The notes: generated by a model not told the origin, from the letters alone. Positions 32,108 through 43,445 are shown, counted from the stretch's first letter. The stretch: DNA of 64,000 nt from Prosapia bicincta (GCA_036971475.1 JBAIZL010000006.1:136680731-136744730); one strand, 5' to 3'. Numbers and translations: made by a program.

Positions 32108-33621
32108 CTATATAGAAGTTATGATATGTCACATTGCTATGCATACCCTTACTACACAACATAATTTTGAAGTTTCTCCCTGTTTAACCTATATAGAAGT
32201 TATGATATGTCACATTGCTATGCATACCCTTACTACACAACATAATTTTGAAGTTTCTCCCTGTTTCACCTATATAGAAGTTATGATATGTCACATTGCT
32301 ATGCATACCCTTACTACACAACATAATTTTGAAGTTTCTCCCTTTTCACCTATATAGAAGTTATGATATGTCACATTGCTATGCATACCCTTACTACACA
32401 ACATAATTTTGAAGTTTCTCCCTGTTTAACCTATATAAAAGTTATGATATGTCACATTGCTATGCATACCCTTACTACACAACATAATTTTGAAGTTTCT
32501 CCCTGTTTAACCTATATAGAAGTTATGATATGTCACATTGCTATGCATACCCTTACTACACAACATAACTTTGAAGTTTCTCCCTGTTTAACCTATATAG
32601 AAGTTATGATATGTCACATTGATATGCATACCCTTACTACAAAATAATTTTGAAGTTTCTCCCTGTTTAACCTATATAGAAGTTATGATATGTCACATTG
32701 CTATGGATACCCTTACTACACAACATAATTTTGAAGTTTCTCCCTGTTTCACCTATATAGAAGTTATGATATGTCACATTGCTATGCATACCCTTACTAC
32801 ACAACATAATTTTGAAGTTTCTCCCTGTTTAACCTATATAGAAGTTATGATATGTCACATTGCTATGCATATTTACTACACAACATAATTTTGAAGTTTC
32901 TCCCTTTTCACCTATATAGAAGTTATGATATGTCACATTGCTATGCATACCCTTACTACACAACATAATTTTGAAGTTTCTCCCTGTTTCACCTATATAG
33001 AAGTTATGATATGTCACATTGCTATGCATACCCTTACTACACAACATAATTTTGAAGTTTCTCCCTTTTCACCTATATAGAAGTTATGATATGTCACATT
33101 GCTATGCATACCCTTACTACACAACATAATTTTGAAGTTTCTCCCTGTTTAACCTATATAAAAGTTATGATATGTCACATTGCTATGCATACCCTTACTA
33201 CACAACATAATTTTGAAGTTTCTCCCTGTTTAACCTATATAGAAGTTATGATATGTCACATTGCTATGCATACCCTTACTACACAACATAACTTTGAAGT
33301 TTCTCCCTGTTTAACCTATATAGAAGTTATGATATGTCACATTGATATGCATACCCTTACTACAAAATAATTTTGAAGTTTCTCCCTGTTTAACCTATAT
33401 AGAAGTTATGATATGTCACATTGCTATGGATACCCTTACTACACAACATAATTTTGAAGTTTCTCCCTGTTTAACCTATATAGAAGTTAAGATATGTCAC
33501 ATTGCTATGCATACCCTTACTACACAAAATAATTTTGAAGTTTCTTCCTGTTTAACCTATATAGAAGTTAAGATATGTCACATTGCTATGCATACCCTTA
33601 CTACACAACATAATTTTGAAG
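32087..33621. repeat. 81-bp minisatellite, ~19 units, derived from a PLE GIY-YIG segment
   Basis: Unit gaagtttctccctgtt...cacaacataatttt repeats about 19 times with few differences. The period is 81 bp in most units and 79 bp in a few. Because 81 is a multiple of three, frames stay open on both strands for hundreds of bases. On the minus strand each unit reads YHNFYIGETGRNFK, the YIG-Q/E-TGR core of a PLE nuclease. A block of about 290 bp at 32363 recurs identically at 33086, 723 bp away, so nine units were duplicated together. Confidence 0.92.
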
Positions 33622-35034
33622 GTTTTATAATTGGCTCAAGACACCAATTATTTTTTAAATAAATTCTGTGTTAAAAATTGAACTCTCCCTATTTTCCCTT
33701 TAAAACAGAATTAACGAGATCCAATCAAGCTTAATAAAGAAAACATCTGGGTCTTTAATGTTTACGATCAAAGTATTTTGGACTAATCTTGTAGTCTTTT
33801 GTGTTATGAGAGTTCAAAATAGTGCTTGGATAACAAGTGTTGGTATTTTGAAAAAAATTGTGTGAGATATCTCCTCAGATGAAGAGGACTTTATCGAAAA
33901 CAACATTTGTGATCAGGAGAATGGTTATGTCAATAAAAAAAATATTGTGACACAGTTGCCATGGAAGACGAATTAACCTGTGATCTTCCATAAATGTATT
34001 CATCAGACATCATTGCAGATAACGGAAATGAGCTTTATGCAAATATATATTTTATTCAGAATAAATTTTAAAATATGAAGTGGAACAAGAATTTAACTGA
34101 CTGTCCAAATGTATTCGCAAAGAGGAGACACATTTGTCTTCATTTACCTGGACCAAAAATTGAAGCCAGAAACCAAAAAATGAGCCTAAATATTTCAGTT
34201 GATTTATTCAATCTATTTATTGATAATTAATGTATATAAGAATCGTCCTAAGAGACTGACTGAGAATCAACTTAGAGTTGAAACTATAAAAGGTAGAGAC
34301 TTGAAATTTTCAGAGTACATTCCCTTCATAGCATAAACTTTATGTTTCTTTAAATAGTATATATTGATCTATAGATCAGTTATGTTAAAAGTGAATTAAT
34401 ACTGTCAATAATGAATAAAAAGTGAGATAATTAGTTTGGATTTTGCCAAGTGAATTAGTAAATAAATATTATTCAATTTTACATTCCAAAAACTCTACAA
34501 ATGTGTGTTATTATGATAAAATCTAAATTGGTATTAACTGCCATTAACCTAAATGTCATCTACATTTTTTGTGGGAAAAAATCTAGTATGTGTGATACCT
34601 TCCTAAATTCTGACTATATTGATTGTGATTTAAGTACTAGATTTTCAAAATAAAATTAAACAAAACATAAAAATCATTTTTATAAGTAGTAAATTTGACA
34701 TTTTAAAAGGTTTATAATTATTAAAAAAATTAATTTTAATGAAAACAATAATCTAATAAATATTTAAGGATTCCTTATACAACTTTCCTTCTAATAATAT
34801 ACCAGTAAAAAAAAGGTAGAATTGATAAGTGGCTGCACTATATATTGAATAAGATAGTTTCTTTCTAATAGCATTTATGTCTTGGCCCAATAAATGACCC
34901 ACATATAAAGATTGTTGCAAAAGTCCATGATGGAGAGCAACAAACTTGTTACACATTGGAAAATTGCAAGTGATTAGGTCAACAACATTTTGGGCATTCT
35001 TAGGGTTTAGCACATGGTTTTAGGGCTCCTTAAG

Positions 35035-35861
35035 TACTGTCTCATAAATAAGTTACAATATTTTTTTTAACCCGTGTGCTAGTAGGAAACATCTGGGAGT
35101 CATGGAGAATTTGCGTCTGGGCACTGTAAAATTCCTATACGCATGCATCAAACGATCAAGCTGTTAGGCTTCAGCAGTTATGGAGTTTATACTTGTTCCT
35201 GCCGCCGATTGCAAAGTTTGTGGTGTTATTTTTTTTTAATGGCAAAAAAATGAAAATGCTACTGAAATTCATGTAGAGTTATGTAGTGTTTATGATGAAG
35301 ACATTATGTCAAGGCCAATTGTTTCTCATTGGCATTGGTCATTCATTGAAAGGAGAACATTACACAATAAACAACAAAGTGGCAGCCCCTACTGTTGTGA
35401 AAGATGTCCGAAGGGACATTGACACAGATTGGCACCTAAATCTTGCGGAAATAAGTTGTTGTACATTTCTTCACAGGATTATTTCTGATCTGTGTCTTAT
35501 CAACGCCCCACACCCCTGGTGGAAGGGTATCGATGAGATATTTTTGGGCACAACCCTTACTCCCCTGACCTTGCACTAAGTGACTTCCACTTGTTTCTGC
35601 AGCTGAAGCAACATTTTAAAAGAAGGCGCTTCAGAAATAAGGGTTATTTAAACATGACGTAGAAAGATTTCTAATCATTATGGCAGCAGAAAGGTATGAC
35701 GCTAGATTGAAAATATTTTACCACTGTACCAAAAATTTATTGAAAAACAAGGCGATTATGAAAAAATGTAGGTTTTTTTAATGTACTTTTCATAATATAT
35801 ATGTTTGAATTAAAAAATGTATAGAAAAAGGGAGTAACCTATTTTTGAGGCAACCCACATA
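35035..35861 (+). mobile_element. Decayed, shortened mariner-like element
   Basis: Left end tgtctcataaataagttac and right end (complement) gcctcaaaaataggttac are similar inverted termini about 820 bp apart. Inside, plus-strand remnants include LEEI-type helix sequence (near 35410-35480) and PYSPDLALSDFHLFLQLKQH (near 35545-35610), the SPDL..SD.HLF signature around the third catalytic residue of mariner transposases. Frames are broken and the middle is short, so it is a dead, internally deleted copy. Confidence 0.7.
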
Positions 35862-36024
35862 TAGTTAGGCTTTTGCCTGATGTAACTTTTTTCAGAAAAA
35901 TCTTCTTTCACTTTAGTGAAGTCAGTGAGAGCGTGGATGGAAATGTTTCACTAAAAATGTAGTTTAATTTAATTTGAATGTTAGTCAAATGTAGAATTTT
36001 TGGTTAAGGCTATGAGTATTTTAG

Positions 36025-36153
36025 ATCGAAGAGGGAAGGGCAAAAGTAATGTCGCTGTCCAATGGAACTAAAGCCAAGTTGAAACAGTCAGGTGCTAGTG
36101 GCTTCCAGAAGGATGAGGGAAAGAATAAGAACAAACACAAGCATCTCGATAAG
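36025..36153 (+). CDS. GPALPP1: GPALPP1 orthologue, exon 3
   Basis: 43 codons in phase 0 between AG at 36023-36024 and GTAAAT at 36154. It encodes a basic, low-complexity stretch (VMSLSNGTKAKLKQSGASGF, then KNKNKHKHLDK). This part of the family is variable and Lys-rich. It is assigned to the gene by phase, splice sites and position between better conserved exons; composition alone would not identify it. Confidence 0.8.
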
Positions 36154-36954
36154 GTAAATATCTGAGAATCATCTTTTCTTAAATTTCTCTCTCGCATGTG
36201 TGTATTGCAACAACCATTTTACCACATATACATGTAACCAGATAGTATATTTTTATATGAATCTATTTTGTATTATCAGAGATATATCCCGGTAAGTATA
36301 GGCTACTTATTGTTCTTTGTTTATGCCATTGGGTTTATGACCCCTAATCTAATTTCTCAATCTTCCTTTTTTGGGATAGTTCCTTGGACATCTTCAGACA
36401 TCAGATCATTATGCCTCTACTCCCTGTTAACTCTTTTTCTCCTATTCTGTAGACAATAATAAGATTCGTCACTTCCCTAATACCTACTGGTTCGGTCCAG
36501 CAATGGTAAATGACCTAAAATGATGTTGATCTAAAAAACTGAAACCTGTAAACTTTCTAAATTTAAATCTCCTAGGAAAATATATTCTTATGAAAGCCAA
36601 ATATTCGTCTCAGCTAGTGAGATACTTTTGGGGAGAGGCATTTTGTATTGTTTTAGAAATAATATGTTATAATTGAGATAACACTAATAACTACTAATTC
36701 AAAACCATCAAAAAAATGTCTAATCTACATGACTTTTTCACGCGTACTTTCTTTTACAGGATTTTTGTGAAATTACTTTCAAAAACTTTTGACCGAACAT
36801 TTTATTTAACTTTTCCTAGTTTGAACTAATGTAAAAACTGTTACCAAAATTATATTGTATTCCTTTTTCATACAATAAAATTAGTTACTTTTACAATCCT
36901 CAAATTATAAATTTTTATATATACAACATATTTTTAAAATATATGAACTAGTAA

Positions 36955-37341
36955 TTATATATTTTCTCTTGATCTGCGTGTATGATGTTTTTATATAGTA
37001 TGTCTTCTGTATATGTGGTATGTAGGTTCATTAAATTGTTGTGTGTGTTTTTATAAATGTGGTATTTTTCTAGTGAGTTTAATTCTATTGGGTTATTATT
37101 TATTTCAAGTATGGTTAGGTTATTTTCGTAGTTTGTTATTTCATGCTTAGTCATTGAATTGGTGTATTTGGTATTTTCTATTATTACTGGTGTGTTTGAT
37201 TTTAATATTAAATAATCGTTGTTGTCTAGTTTTTCTTTGAGTTTTATAATTTCTTTTTTATTAATATAGTGTTTCGTTTTTTTGTTTTTTTCCGTTTTTA
37301 TTAGGCCAATTTACTATATAAAAACATCATACACGCAGAGA
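36955..37341 (-). mobile_element. PLE-B copy 3, internal deletion derivative
   Basis: Minus strand joins the RT finger (ILKSNTPVIIENTKYTNSMT, near 37240-37150) directly to the C-terminus (KHEITNYENNLTILEINNNP, near 37147-37080), skipping palm, connector and nuclease. A short inverted arm is present: the complement of tgcgtgtatgatgtttttat (36976) recurs near 37315-37338. Confidence 0.75.
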
Positions 37342-38429
37342 TGGGTTTGTGATACCTTTTTAACATTCTACAGTTAAATTTACCCTTAAGTTTACCATTA
37401 ATTATGGAAGTAAATTGGTAACTGCTATTACCAAGACATTTTTTTTCGTAGGGCCCTTCATAAATTTCTAAGAATTTGCTGTTTACAATTTTTTGATATT
37501 ATGACATCAACGAAAAATTTGTTTTTAAATTATTCACCCAATCTTAACATTTTTATACAAATATAACCAACTGAATAAGGTTTATTACCAAAAATAGAAT
37601 ATTAATTTCTTTTACTAAGACGAGTATTTTGTTACAGGGTTAAGATTCATTTAAAATAAAACAAACAAGCAATTGCGTTTAAGCTAAAAATACATATTAA
37701 AAATCACTAACAGTTAATTATCATTATCTTACAATTTTAAAACATGTCATTAAAATATGCTGCATAATTAATTATTAAACTGAATAAATAATTCAATAGT
37801 TTAATGTTATTAATACTAAACAAAACAAAGTGTCGCAAATATAATGCTATAATTATAGATTAAATTTACTCAGTTTTGTAAAATGTTTTAGTGATTAAAT
37901 GTTTTAGTTGACAGTGTCTTACTTAAAACTATTACAAAATAGCTGACAGATGAAGTAACTTAATGGAAAGCCTTACAAGTTTTTAAGAAGTTAAAATTAA
38001 TATGCATACGTTCCTAAATGGTTTATAATTATAATACTGTTATACCTTCTCAATTAACCTCAATTTTAATTAGTTACAATAAACAAATATAATTATTCTC
38101 CCATTTGTATTAGAAAAATTGTGTAGATCATTTCTCTTATCAAATATTCCATAATTACAAAATCACAACATACAAATTAACAATCTTTCTTTAAATTTAA
38201 ATGTGAAAATTTTACAATTCATTTTACTTGTTTAACTAAATAATAATTTTATAATTTCCTAATTAAATTTCCCCTTTGGGCAGTTTATTAAATTTAAGTT
38301 TGTTAACACATATTAATTGTTTAGTTTTTTTTTCGTAGCACAAATATTATTATTATTATTTTTATAAATCAAGAAGTATTATATGAGTCTGGTTATTTAC
38401 AACATAAGGGTCGCATTGTCCTTTCGAGA

Positions 38430-39246
38430 TCATTGTCTTTGTGTCCTGGGTCTATTGTGTCCTGTAAATCGAAAGTGTTGCTTCTGCTGAAAGTGAAATT
38501 CCGTCAATGGGTTAGCAAATGCACTTTTACTTTTTATACCTCTAATGATTAAAGTTGCTGCAACATTTAGGTCACAAAGTTGTGCCAATTTTTCAATTAT
38601 CAATACAGCTGGTATTTTAGGTGATAAGTCTTGAAAACACAATAATTTTTGTTCCACGTAATCTAACATGTTGACATGTCCCCTTCGAATTTCTGCTGAA
38701 GTTAAACGATTTTGGTTTTGCTTAAGGTGGTCGTCTAACTGTTTGAACTTAGGGTTGTCAGTAATACATTGTCCCTTGTTAATTTTGAGTATGTTTAAAT
38801 CTTCCGCTTGTTTTAGTTGTTGATCATCACACATTATTTCCACGTCCGCTAATTTAGTTTGTGTTGTATCAATTTTATTGTTTAATTCTAAGCTTTCATA
38901 ATTGCATTCTTCCTTATCCTCAATTAATACATCATTAATTTCTTCCTTAAAGTCTTCATTATTCTCAACTATTCTATCATTAATTTCCTGAACTTCTTCA
39001 TTGATTCCGTTATCTTTATTAATTATTTTATCTAATTTTCTGTTAGTTTCATCTAAATATACTATTTAAATCTTGTGAAAATTCATTCAATTCACTAATT
39101 AAAGTTTTCTTTAAATCTTGTGTAGTTTGATCTATTGCCGCACTTAAGAATTTCATTAACTGTAGCATATCTATTCCGGTGTTAACGCTAGTCCCTACAT
39201 TCATCTCTGTCCCCACACCCAAATTTTTTTCATCTACTTTATTCAT
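38430..39246 (-). pseudogene. LTR element gag remnant
   Basis: The first frame (39246-39049) starts ATG and reads MNKVDEKNLGVGTEMNVGTS, then MKFLSAAIDQTTQDLKKTL, a helical gag N-terminus, and stops at residue 65. A second frame (38843-38430, 137 codons) continues with Lys/Gln-rich helical sequence ending FTGHNRPRTQRQ. About 200 bases of stop-rich sequence lie between them. No zinc knuckle is visible. Confidence 0.55.
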
Positions 39247-39408
39247 GATTTAAAGTCTCTTCCCTAATAACGTTCACTATAGTCTTAATAAGGTTCACAG
39301 TTTTTTATAAAATTTACCTAATTAACACTTTTACGTAAGCCAACAAATAAGTTTTATTAATTTATGATTTACTTTATTTATTTATATTCACCATTTCTAT
39401 TTAACTTT

Positions 39409-39426
39409 GCCCCACGTCGGGCGCCA
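39409..39426 (-). other. Primer-binding site of the LTR element
   Basis: TGGCGCCCGACGTGGGGC on the minus strand immediately follows the LTR end and is complementary in form to the 3' end of a lysine tRNA. Confidence 0.7.
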
Positions 39427-40070
39427 AATTATAACAACTTTTGTTATAATTAAATTTATTTTTAAATGTTATTTATTTACCTTACCTATTATTGTCACAC
39501 CTTCAGGTTTATAAAAGAATTAACATCTTATCAATTTTTAAACATCACTTGCATTTATTCTCTTCAATTAACTCTACACATTATTCCAAATTTATATTAA
39601 TATTGTGCAGTGACAGGATTGATATCTTAACTAAAATTACAATGATGAAAGGTGAACTTCTGAAGCTTTAGATTTCTAATAGAATAACATAGAAAAAAAA
39701 CAGTATTAAAATTTTATTCTTGCTCTCGGGGTTGCTATTACGGGAACTTTGCTTTTAAATTAGAAATGGCGAAACTAGAATAATTTTTATAAATTTTGAT
39801 GAAATTAAAATTTGTTCTGAACTAAAAGATAGATGTCTGTTGGCTACACGGTTATTTTCCCAGGCTATATCGACTGCTGGATTTCCCGTCTTAACCACTA
39901 TGGAACCTTCTCTATTGTCTATGGTTGCCGGACTCAACTTATAGCTTTCCTGGAAAGGATAATGACATGGTACCTGCTTTGTCCGCACTAGAAAACTATT
40001 TGTCTTTTTTTTAAAATCCTATAAATGATTATTTTAGCAACTAACCTCGTAACTAGCCTCGTACTTTATG

Positions 40071-40077
<7 letters not shown>

Positions 40078-40142
<65 letters not shown>

Positions 40143-40233
40143 GTTAATATATTACTATTGTAAGTAATTTTACTTACAATAGTAATATATTAACTTCATA
40201 AAGTCAGTGCAACGGAAAAACAATGGATAACGT

Positions 40234-40303
<70 letters not shown>

Positions 40304-40347
40304 ATTGTATATATACAATGGATAACGTAAAATATCAAGAATATATA

Positions 40348-40420
<73 letters not shown>
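40078..40420. repeat. Three (TA)n tracts with interleaved PLE-B tail pieces
   Basis: TA runs at about 40078-40138, 40238-40298 and 40345-40418. Between them is a perfect hairpin with 31-bp arms (tgaagttaatatattactat... at 40139-40203), followed by the PLE-B terminal piece cagtgcaacggaaaaacaat. The same pieces recur at 9460-9560 and 43370-43450. Confidence 0.9.
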
Positions 40421-40421
<1 letters not shown>

Positions 40422-40482
40422 GTTAATATATTACTATTGTAAGTAATTTTATCCACCATTAAGTGCAATGATTTTACCTTGT

Positions 40483-40524
40483 GTGATGAGGCGCCTTTCG
40501 GTCACTTGACCATTGTCGAATCAC
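40483..40524 (-). ncRNA. Hammerhead-like ribozyme, PLE-B, T3/A8 core
   Basis: Minus strand: stem I GTGAT/ATCAC perfect; core TCGACAA (40513-40519); extra T; stem II GGTC/GACC with loop AAGT; GAAA (40496-40499); helix III A-GGCGCC-T, an exact palindrome; cleavage base C. Every helix is intact, unlike in a randomly decaying motif, while core positions 3, 4 and 8 differ from consensus. Confidence 0.6.
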
Positions 40525-41656
40525 TGATTACTTTTTCTCAATTTTTCTGGTGTGGGTGTTCGGTCCGTCGTGTTGGTAATTGTTGACGTCATACACGTTT
40601 CCTCTTGAGTCTTGTGTATAATGTTTTTGAATAATATGTCTTCTGTATATGTTGTTTGTAGATTCATTAAATTTTTGTGTTTGTTTTTATAAATGTGGTA
40701 TTTTTCTAGTGAGTTTAGTTCTATTGGGTTATTATTTATTTCAAGTATGGTTAGGTTATTTTCATAGTTTGTTATTTCATGTTTATGTGATATTAGGTGT
40801 GCTGCAACATTTGATACTTTTGATTTTGAATGCTCTATAATGTTCTTCAAATCTTATTTTAAATGATCTGGTTGTTTTCACTATGTAAAATGCGTTACAG
40901 TTGTTACATGTAATTTTGTAAATTCTTGGTAGGTTATGTTTTTCTGAATTTGTTTTGCGGTTTGTGTTATTAAGATATTTTATTATTTTGTTGTTTGGTT
41001 TGTATGCTGGAGTGTAGTATTCTTTGTTGTATATATTTGTTATTTTTTCTATTTTGTTGTTGGTGTATTTATATTTTAGGTAGATTTTTTTATTTTTATC
41101 ATTTTTGTGTTCTGGTTGTAGTGTTGTGTTGAGGTTATGTTTTTTTGTGAATTTATTGTATATATTTTTTATAAGGTGTTTGTTGTATCCATTTTCTATT
41201 GCTATTTTTGTAATGTTATCTAATTCTTCATTTAATTTTTGTTTGTTTTATCCTGTGTGTATTTTATTGATTTATTTATCATGTTACTGTAAGTGTTAAT
41301 TTTGTGTGTCCAGGGGTGGTTAGATTTGTAGTGTATTGTGGTGGTGTTGGAAGTAGGTTTCCTGTGTACTGTAGTTTCTATTTTATTATCATTTATATTT
41401 AATGTGATGTCGAGATAGTTGATTGTTCTATTTGTTTCTGTTTCAACGGTGAATTGTATGTTTTCGTTTTATGTATTAGTTTGTTTAATATTATGATATG
41501 TTCGTTGTGAATGGTAGGTTGGTATATTACTAGTATATCGTCTACATACCTTGTCCATAGTGAAATATTGTGTGTGTTTAGTATAGGTTTAATTATTATT
41601 TGTTTAAAGTGTTGTAAATATATTTCTGACATGACTGATGATATGGGTGATCCCAT
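40521..41656 (-). pseudogene. PLE-B palm, connector, GIY-YIG and C-terminus
   Basis: MGSPISSVMSEIYLQHFKQ and RYVDDILVIY (41656-41535) are RT motifs B and C. The connector has SNHPWTHK-type sequence. The nuclease near 40935-40870 reads RIYKITCNNCNAFYIVKTTR, with YIV in place of YIG and RIY in place of GIY, so it is likely inactive. The C-terminal frame 40850-40521 contains AAHLISHKHEITNY and LEKYHIYKN. Several stops separate the parts. Confidence 0.8.
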
Positions 41657-41722
41657 GGGGAGTCCAGTTGTTTGTTTATATTTAAATAAATAAAACCTCT
41701 AAACCACAAATAACAATTTAAA

Positions 41723-41764
41723 CTTTATGTACATTTCGATTGCTCAGCAATCATCGTCAGAGGT
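41723..41764 (-). ncRNA. Hammerhead ribozyme motif, PLE-C left arm
   Basis: Minus strand: core CTGACGA (41754-41760), extra T, stem II GATTGC/GCAATC with loop TGA, GAAA (41734-41737), palindromic ATGTACAT helix III (41727-41734), cleavage base A. Consensus core; stem I has one mismatch (ACCT against AAGT). Confidence 0.7.
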
Positions 41765-42029
41765 ATTTAAAAAATACAACTAACTTAAAACAACATAATA
41801 CAACAAATATATAGGTATAAACCTGTAACTACTTCGCCACGCCCCTTAATTTAAAAAACTAGTACGACCAATCACGTTGCAGTAAATTCCCCCTCTACAA
41901 CTTGGTCCGGTCTTCCAACTCTCGTGGTGAAGAGTTACAGTTACAACCATTTCAATTTTACTAAAAAACAAAAATATTATTTATTAACAAAGTTATAACT
42001 ATCTCCTAATTAATGAATATAACTGAGAT

Positions 42030-42434
42030 TTAGGGATATTTGTCACAATTTAATAAATTATTTTCGTCATATTTGTGAATGTACAAACTTTCAAAACTAT
42101 TCAAAAGACCTTTTGAATTAACAGTTTTCAATAATTTTAGATCATTTAATTCTAAAGTGTGTTTAGTGTTTAGAATATGTTCTGCAACACTAGATTTTTC
42201 AAGTCTTTGAAATTTTATATGGGTAATATGTTCATTAAATCTGGTTAATATTTTCCTTTTTGTTTGGCCAATATTAATTTTACTACATGAATTACAATTT
42301 ATTTTATAAATCCCAGATTTATCTATCATCTTTATTTTATCTTTAGGGTTACCTAATACATTTTTTAAGCTTTTGTAAGCTACTTTTAAATTTACCTGTT
42401 TAAAAACTTTTTCTAGACCTTTTGTTAAATCCAT
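42030..42434 (-). pseudogene. PLE-C GIY-YIG endonuclease fragment
   Basis: 134-codon frame with connector, then GIYKINCNSCSKINIGQTKR: GIY and the Cys pair are kept, but YIG is NIG. RFNEH and VAEHILNTKHTLE follow (catalytic Arg and zinc-type His). The C-terminus has SFESLYIHKYDENN. It is an open frame but lacks RT, and the Tyr-to-Asn change would impair the nuclease. Confidence 0.8.
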
Positions 42435-42671
42435 ATCGAATGGTAGGCTAATGAATTGATTTTTAATATTTTCTTTTTGTGTTATTAAGGTAGTAGAATC
42501 GTTTCTAAATTTTTAAAATTTTTGTTTCCTCAATATATTATCTATTATTTTAGGATCATATCCATTGAACTAGCTAGTTTTTTAAATTAAGGGGCGTGGC
42601 GAAGTAGTTACAGGTTTATGCCTATATATTTGTTGTATTATGTTGTTTTAAGTTAGTTGTATTTTTTAAAT

Positions 42672-42714
42672 ACCTCTGAAGATGATTGCTGAGCAATCGA
42701 AATGTACATAAGGT
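42672..42714 (+). ncRNA. Hammerhead ribozyme motif, PLE-C right arm
   Basis: Stem I ACCT (42672-42675) pairs with AGGT (42711-42714). Core CTGAAGA (42676-42682), extra T, stem II GATTGC/GCAATC, GAAA (42699-42702), palindromic ATGTACAT (42702-42709), cleavage base A42710. All helices and all core bases fit. Helix III is long enough only as an intermolecular duplex. Confidence 0.75.
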
Positions 42715-42780
42715 TTAAATAAATGTTATTTGTGGTTTAGAGGTTTTATTTATTTAAATACGCCACAGTTGCTTCATATA

Positions 42781-43370
42781 GTTGTTTGTTTATAGTATTT
42801 ATTGTTAAATTGGAAGTAATTTTGGTTACATATGTGTTTGGTTAGCGTAATGATACTATCTATTGTGTTTCTTTTTTCGTTATTGTGTATTAGTTTGTTT
42901 TTTATTATTTCTATGGTTTTTTCTATTGGGATGCTAGGGTACATGTTAGTTATGTCATAACTTATTATTTTTGTGTTATTGTTTGTTTCTATGTTTTTTA
43001 TTTTATTAATTAATTCGTATCCATTTTTTATATTGTATGTGTTGTTGATATGTATTTTAGATCTTATTATTTTGTCTGGTATTTTTGCGATTATGTAAGA
43101 TAGTGCTGTTGTGAAATTTATTAGTGGTCTAAATGGTGTGTCGGGTTTGTGGATTTTAGGTATGCCTGTTAATATTGGTGCGCATGGTTTGATTGGGTAT
43201 AGTCTTGTGTGCTATTTTAATTTATTGTTATAGTTTAGGGTATTTCGGTGAGTGACTAAGTTTTTTATTGTAATAAGGTATTTACTAGTTGGGTCTGGGA
43301 TTTGTTCGTATTTATTTTCTTTTATGTAGTTAGTCATTGAATCAATGTATTTGGTATTTTCAAATATATA
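42781..43370 (-). pseudogene. PLE-B RT N-terminal part upstream of the nested insertion
   Basis: Broken frames show NKYEQIPDPT (finger), LTGIPKIHKPDTPFRPLINF, IISYDITNMYPSIPIEKT (motif A region) and NQNYFQFNNKYYK just before motif B. These continue exactly into 41680 when the PLE-C insert and one target copy are removed. Confidence 0.8.
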
Positions 43371-43445
43371 TATATATATATGAAGTTAATATTAACTTCA
43401 TAAAGTCAGTGCAACGGAAAAACAATGGATAATGTTAAATATCAA

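Larger units (their letters stand above)
30976..36024 (+). other. GPALPP1 intron 2 (5.0 kb, phase 0)
   Basis: GTAAAC donor, ttttAG acceptor at 36023-36024. Holds a CT-rich microsatellite near 31035-31065, the PLE-G fragment with its 81-bp minisatellite (31826-33621) and a decayed mariner-like element (35035-35861). The rest (33640-35030, 35870-36020) shows nothing recognisable. Confidence 0.85.
38430..40077 (-). mobile_element. LTR retrotransposon fragment: LTR, PBS and gag start
   Basis: Read on the minus strand: an LTR (about 40077-39427) ending in ttgttataat, then TGGCGCCCGACGTGGGGC (39426-39409), a lysine-tRNA-type primer-binding site, a leader and gag-like frames. The LTR ends carry the short inverted pair attataaca/tgttataat on the plus strand. 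Pol and the second LTR are absent. Gypsy-like by PBS and gag style; the family is not certain. Confidence 0.75.
41681..42780 (-). mobile_element. PLE-C copy 1 nested in PLE-B, 15-bp target duplication
   Basis: Inserted into PLE-B with the duplication agttgtttgtttata at 41666-41680 and 42780-42794; the uninterrupted PLE-B at about 8005 has a single copy. The insert has inverted arms (41681-41871 and about 42580-42759) each with a hammerhead, and between them the C-terminal nuclease frame. The inserted end at 42760-42779 carries an extra cgccacagttgcttcat. RT is absent, so it was 5'-truncated at insertion. Confidence 0.9.
40421..43440 (-). mobile_element. PLE-B copy 2, interrupted by a nested PLE-C
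   Basis: Minus strand: RT finger and palm start at about 43370-42781, insertion of PLE-C (41681-42780), then motif B and YVDD (41656-41570), connector, nuclease and C-terminus (down to 40521) and tail with ribozyme (40524-40483). Frameshifts and stops are frequent. Without the nested insertion it would be about 1.9 kb of coding remnant. Close relative of copies at 7862-9480 and 36955-37341. Confidence 0.85.

Noticed and set aside
32043..33662. Long open frames with repeated MICHIAMHTLTTQHNFEVSP peptides
   Set aside because: They follow from an 81-bp tandem repeat whose length is a multiple of three; the opposite strand is open too, and no start, splice or conservation evidence supports a protein.
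39755..39988. 77-codon minus-strand frame as a gene
   Set aside because: Lies wholly within the LTR of the element at 38430-40077.
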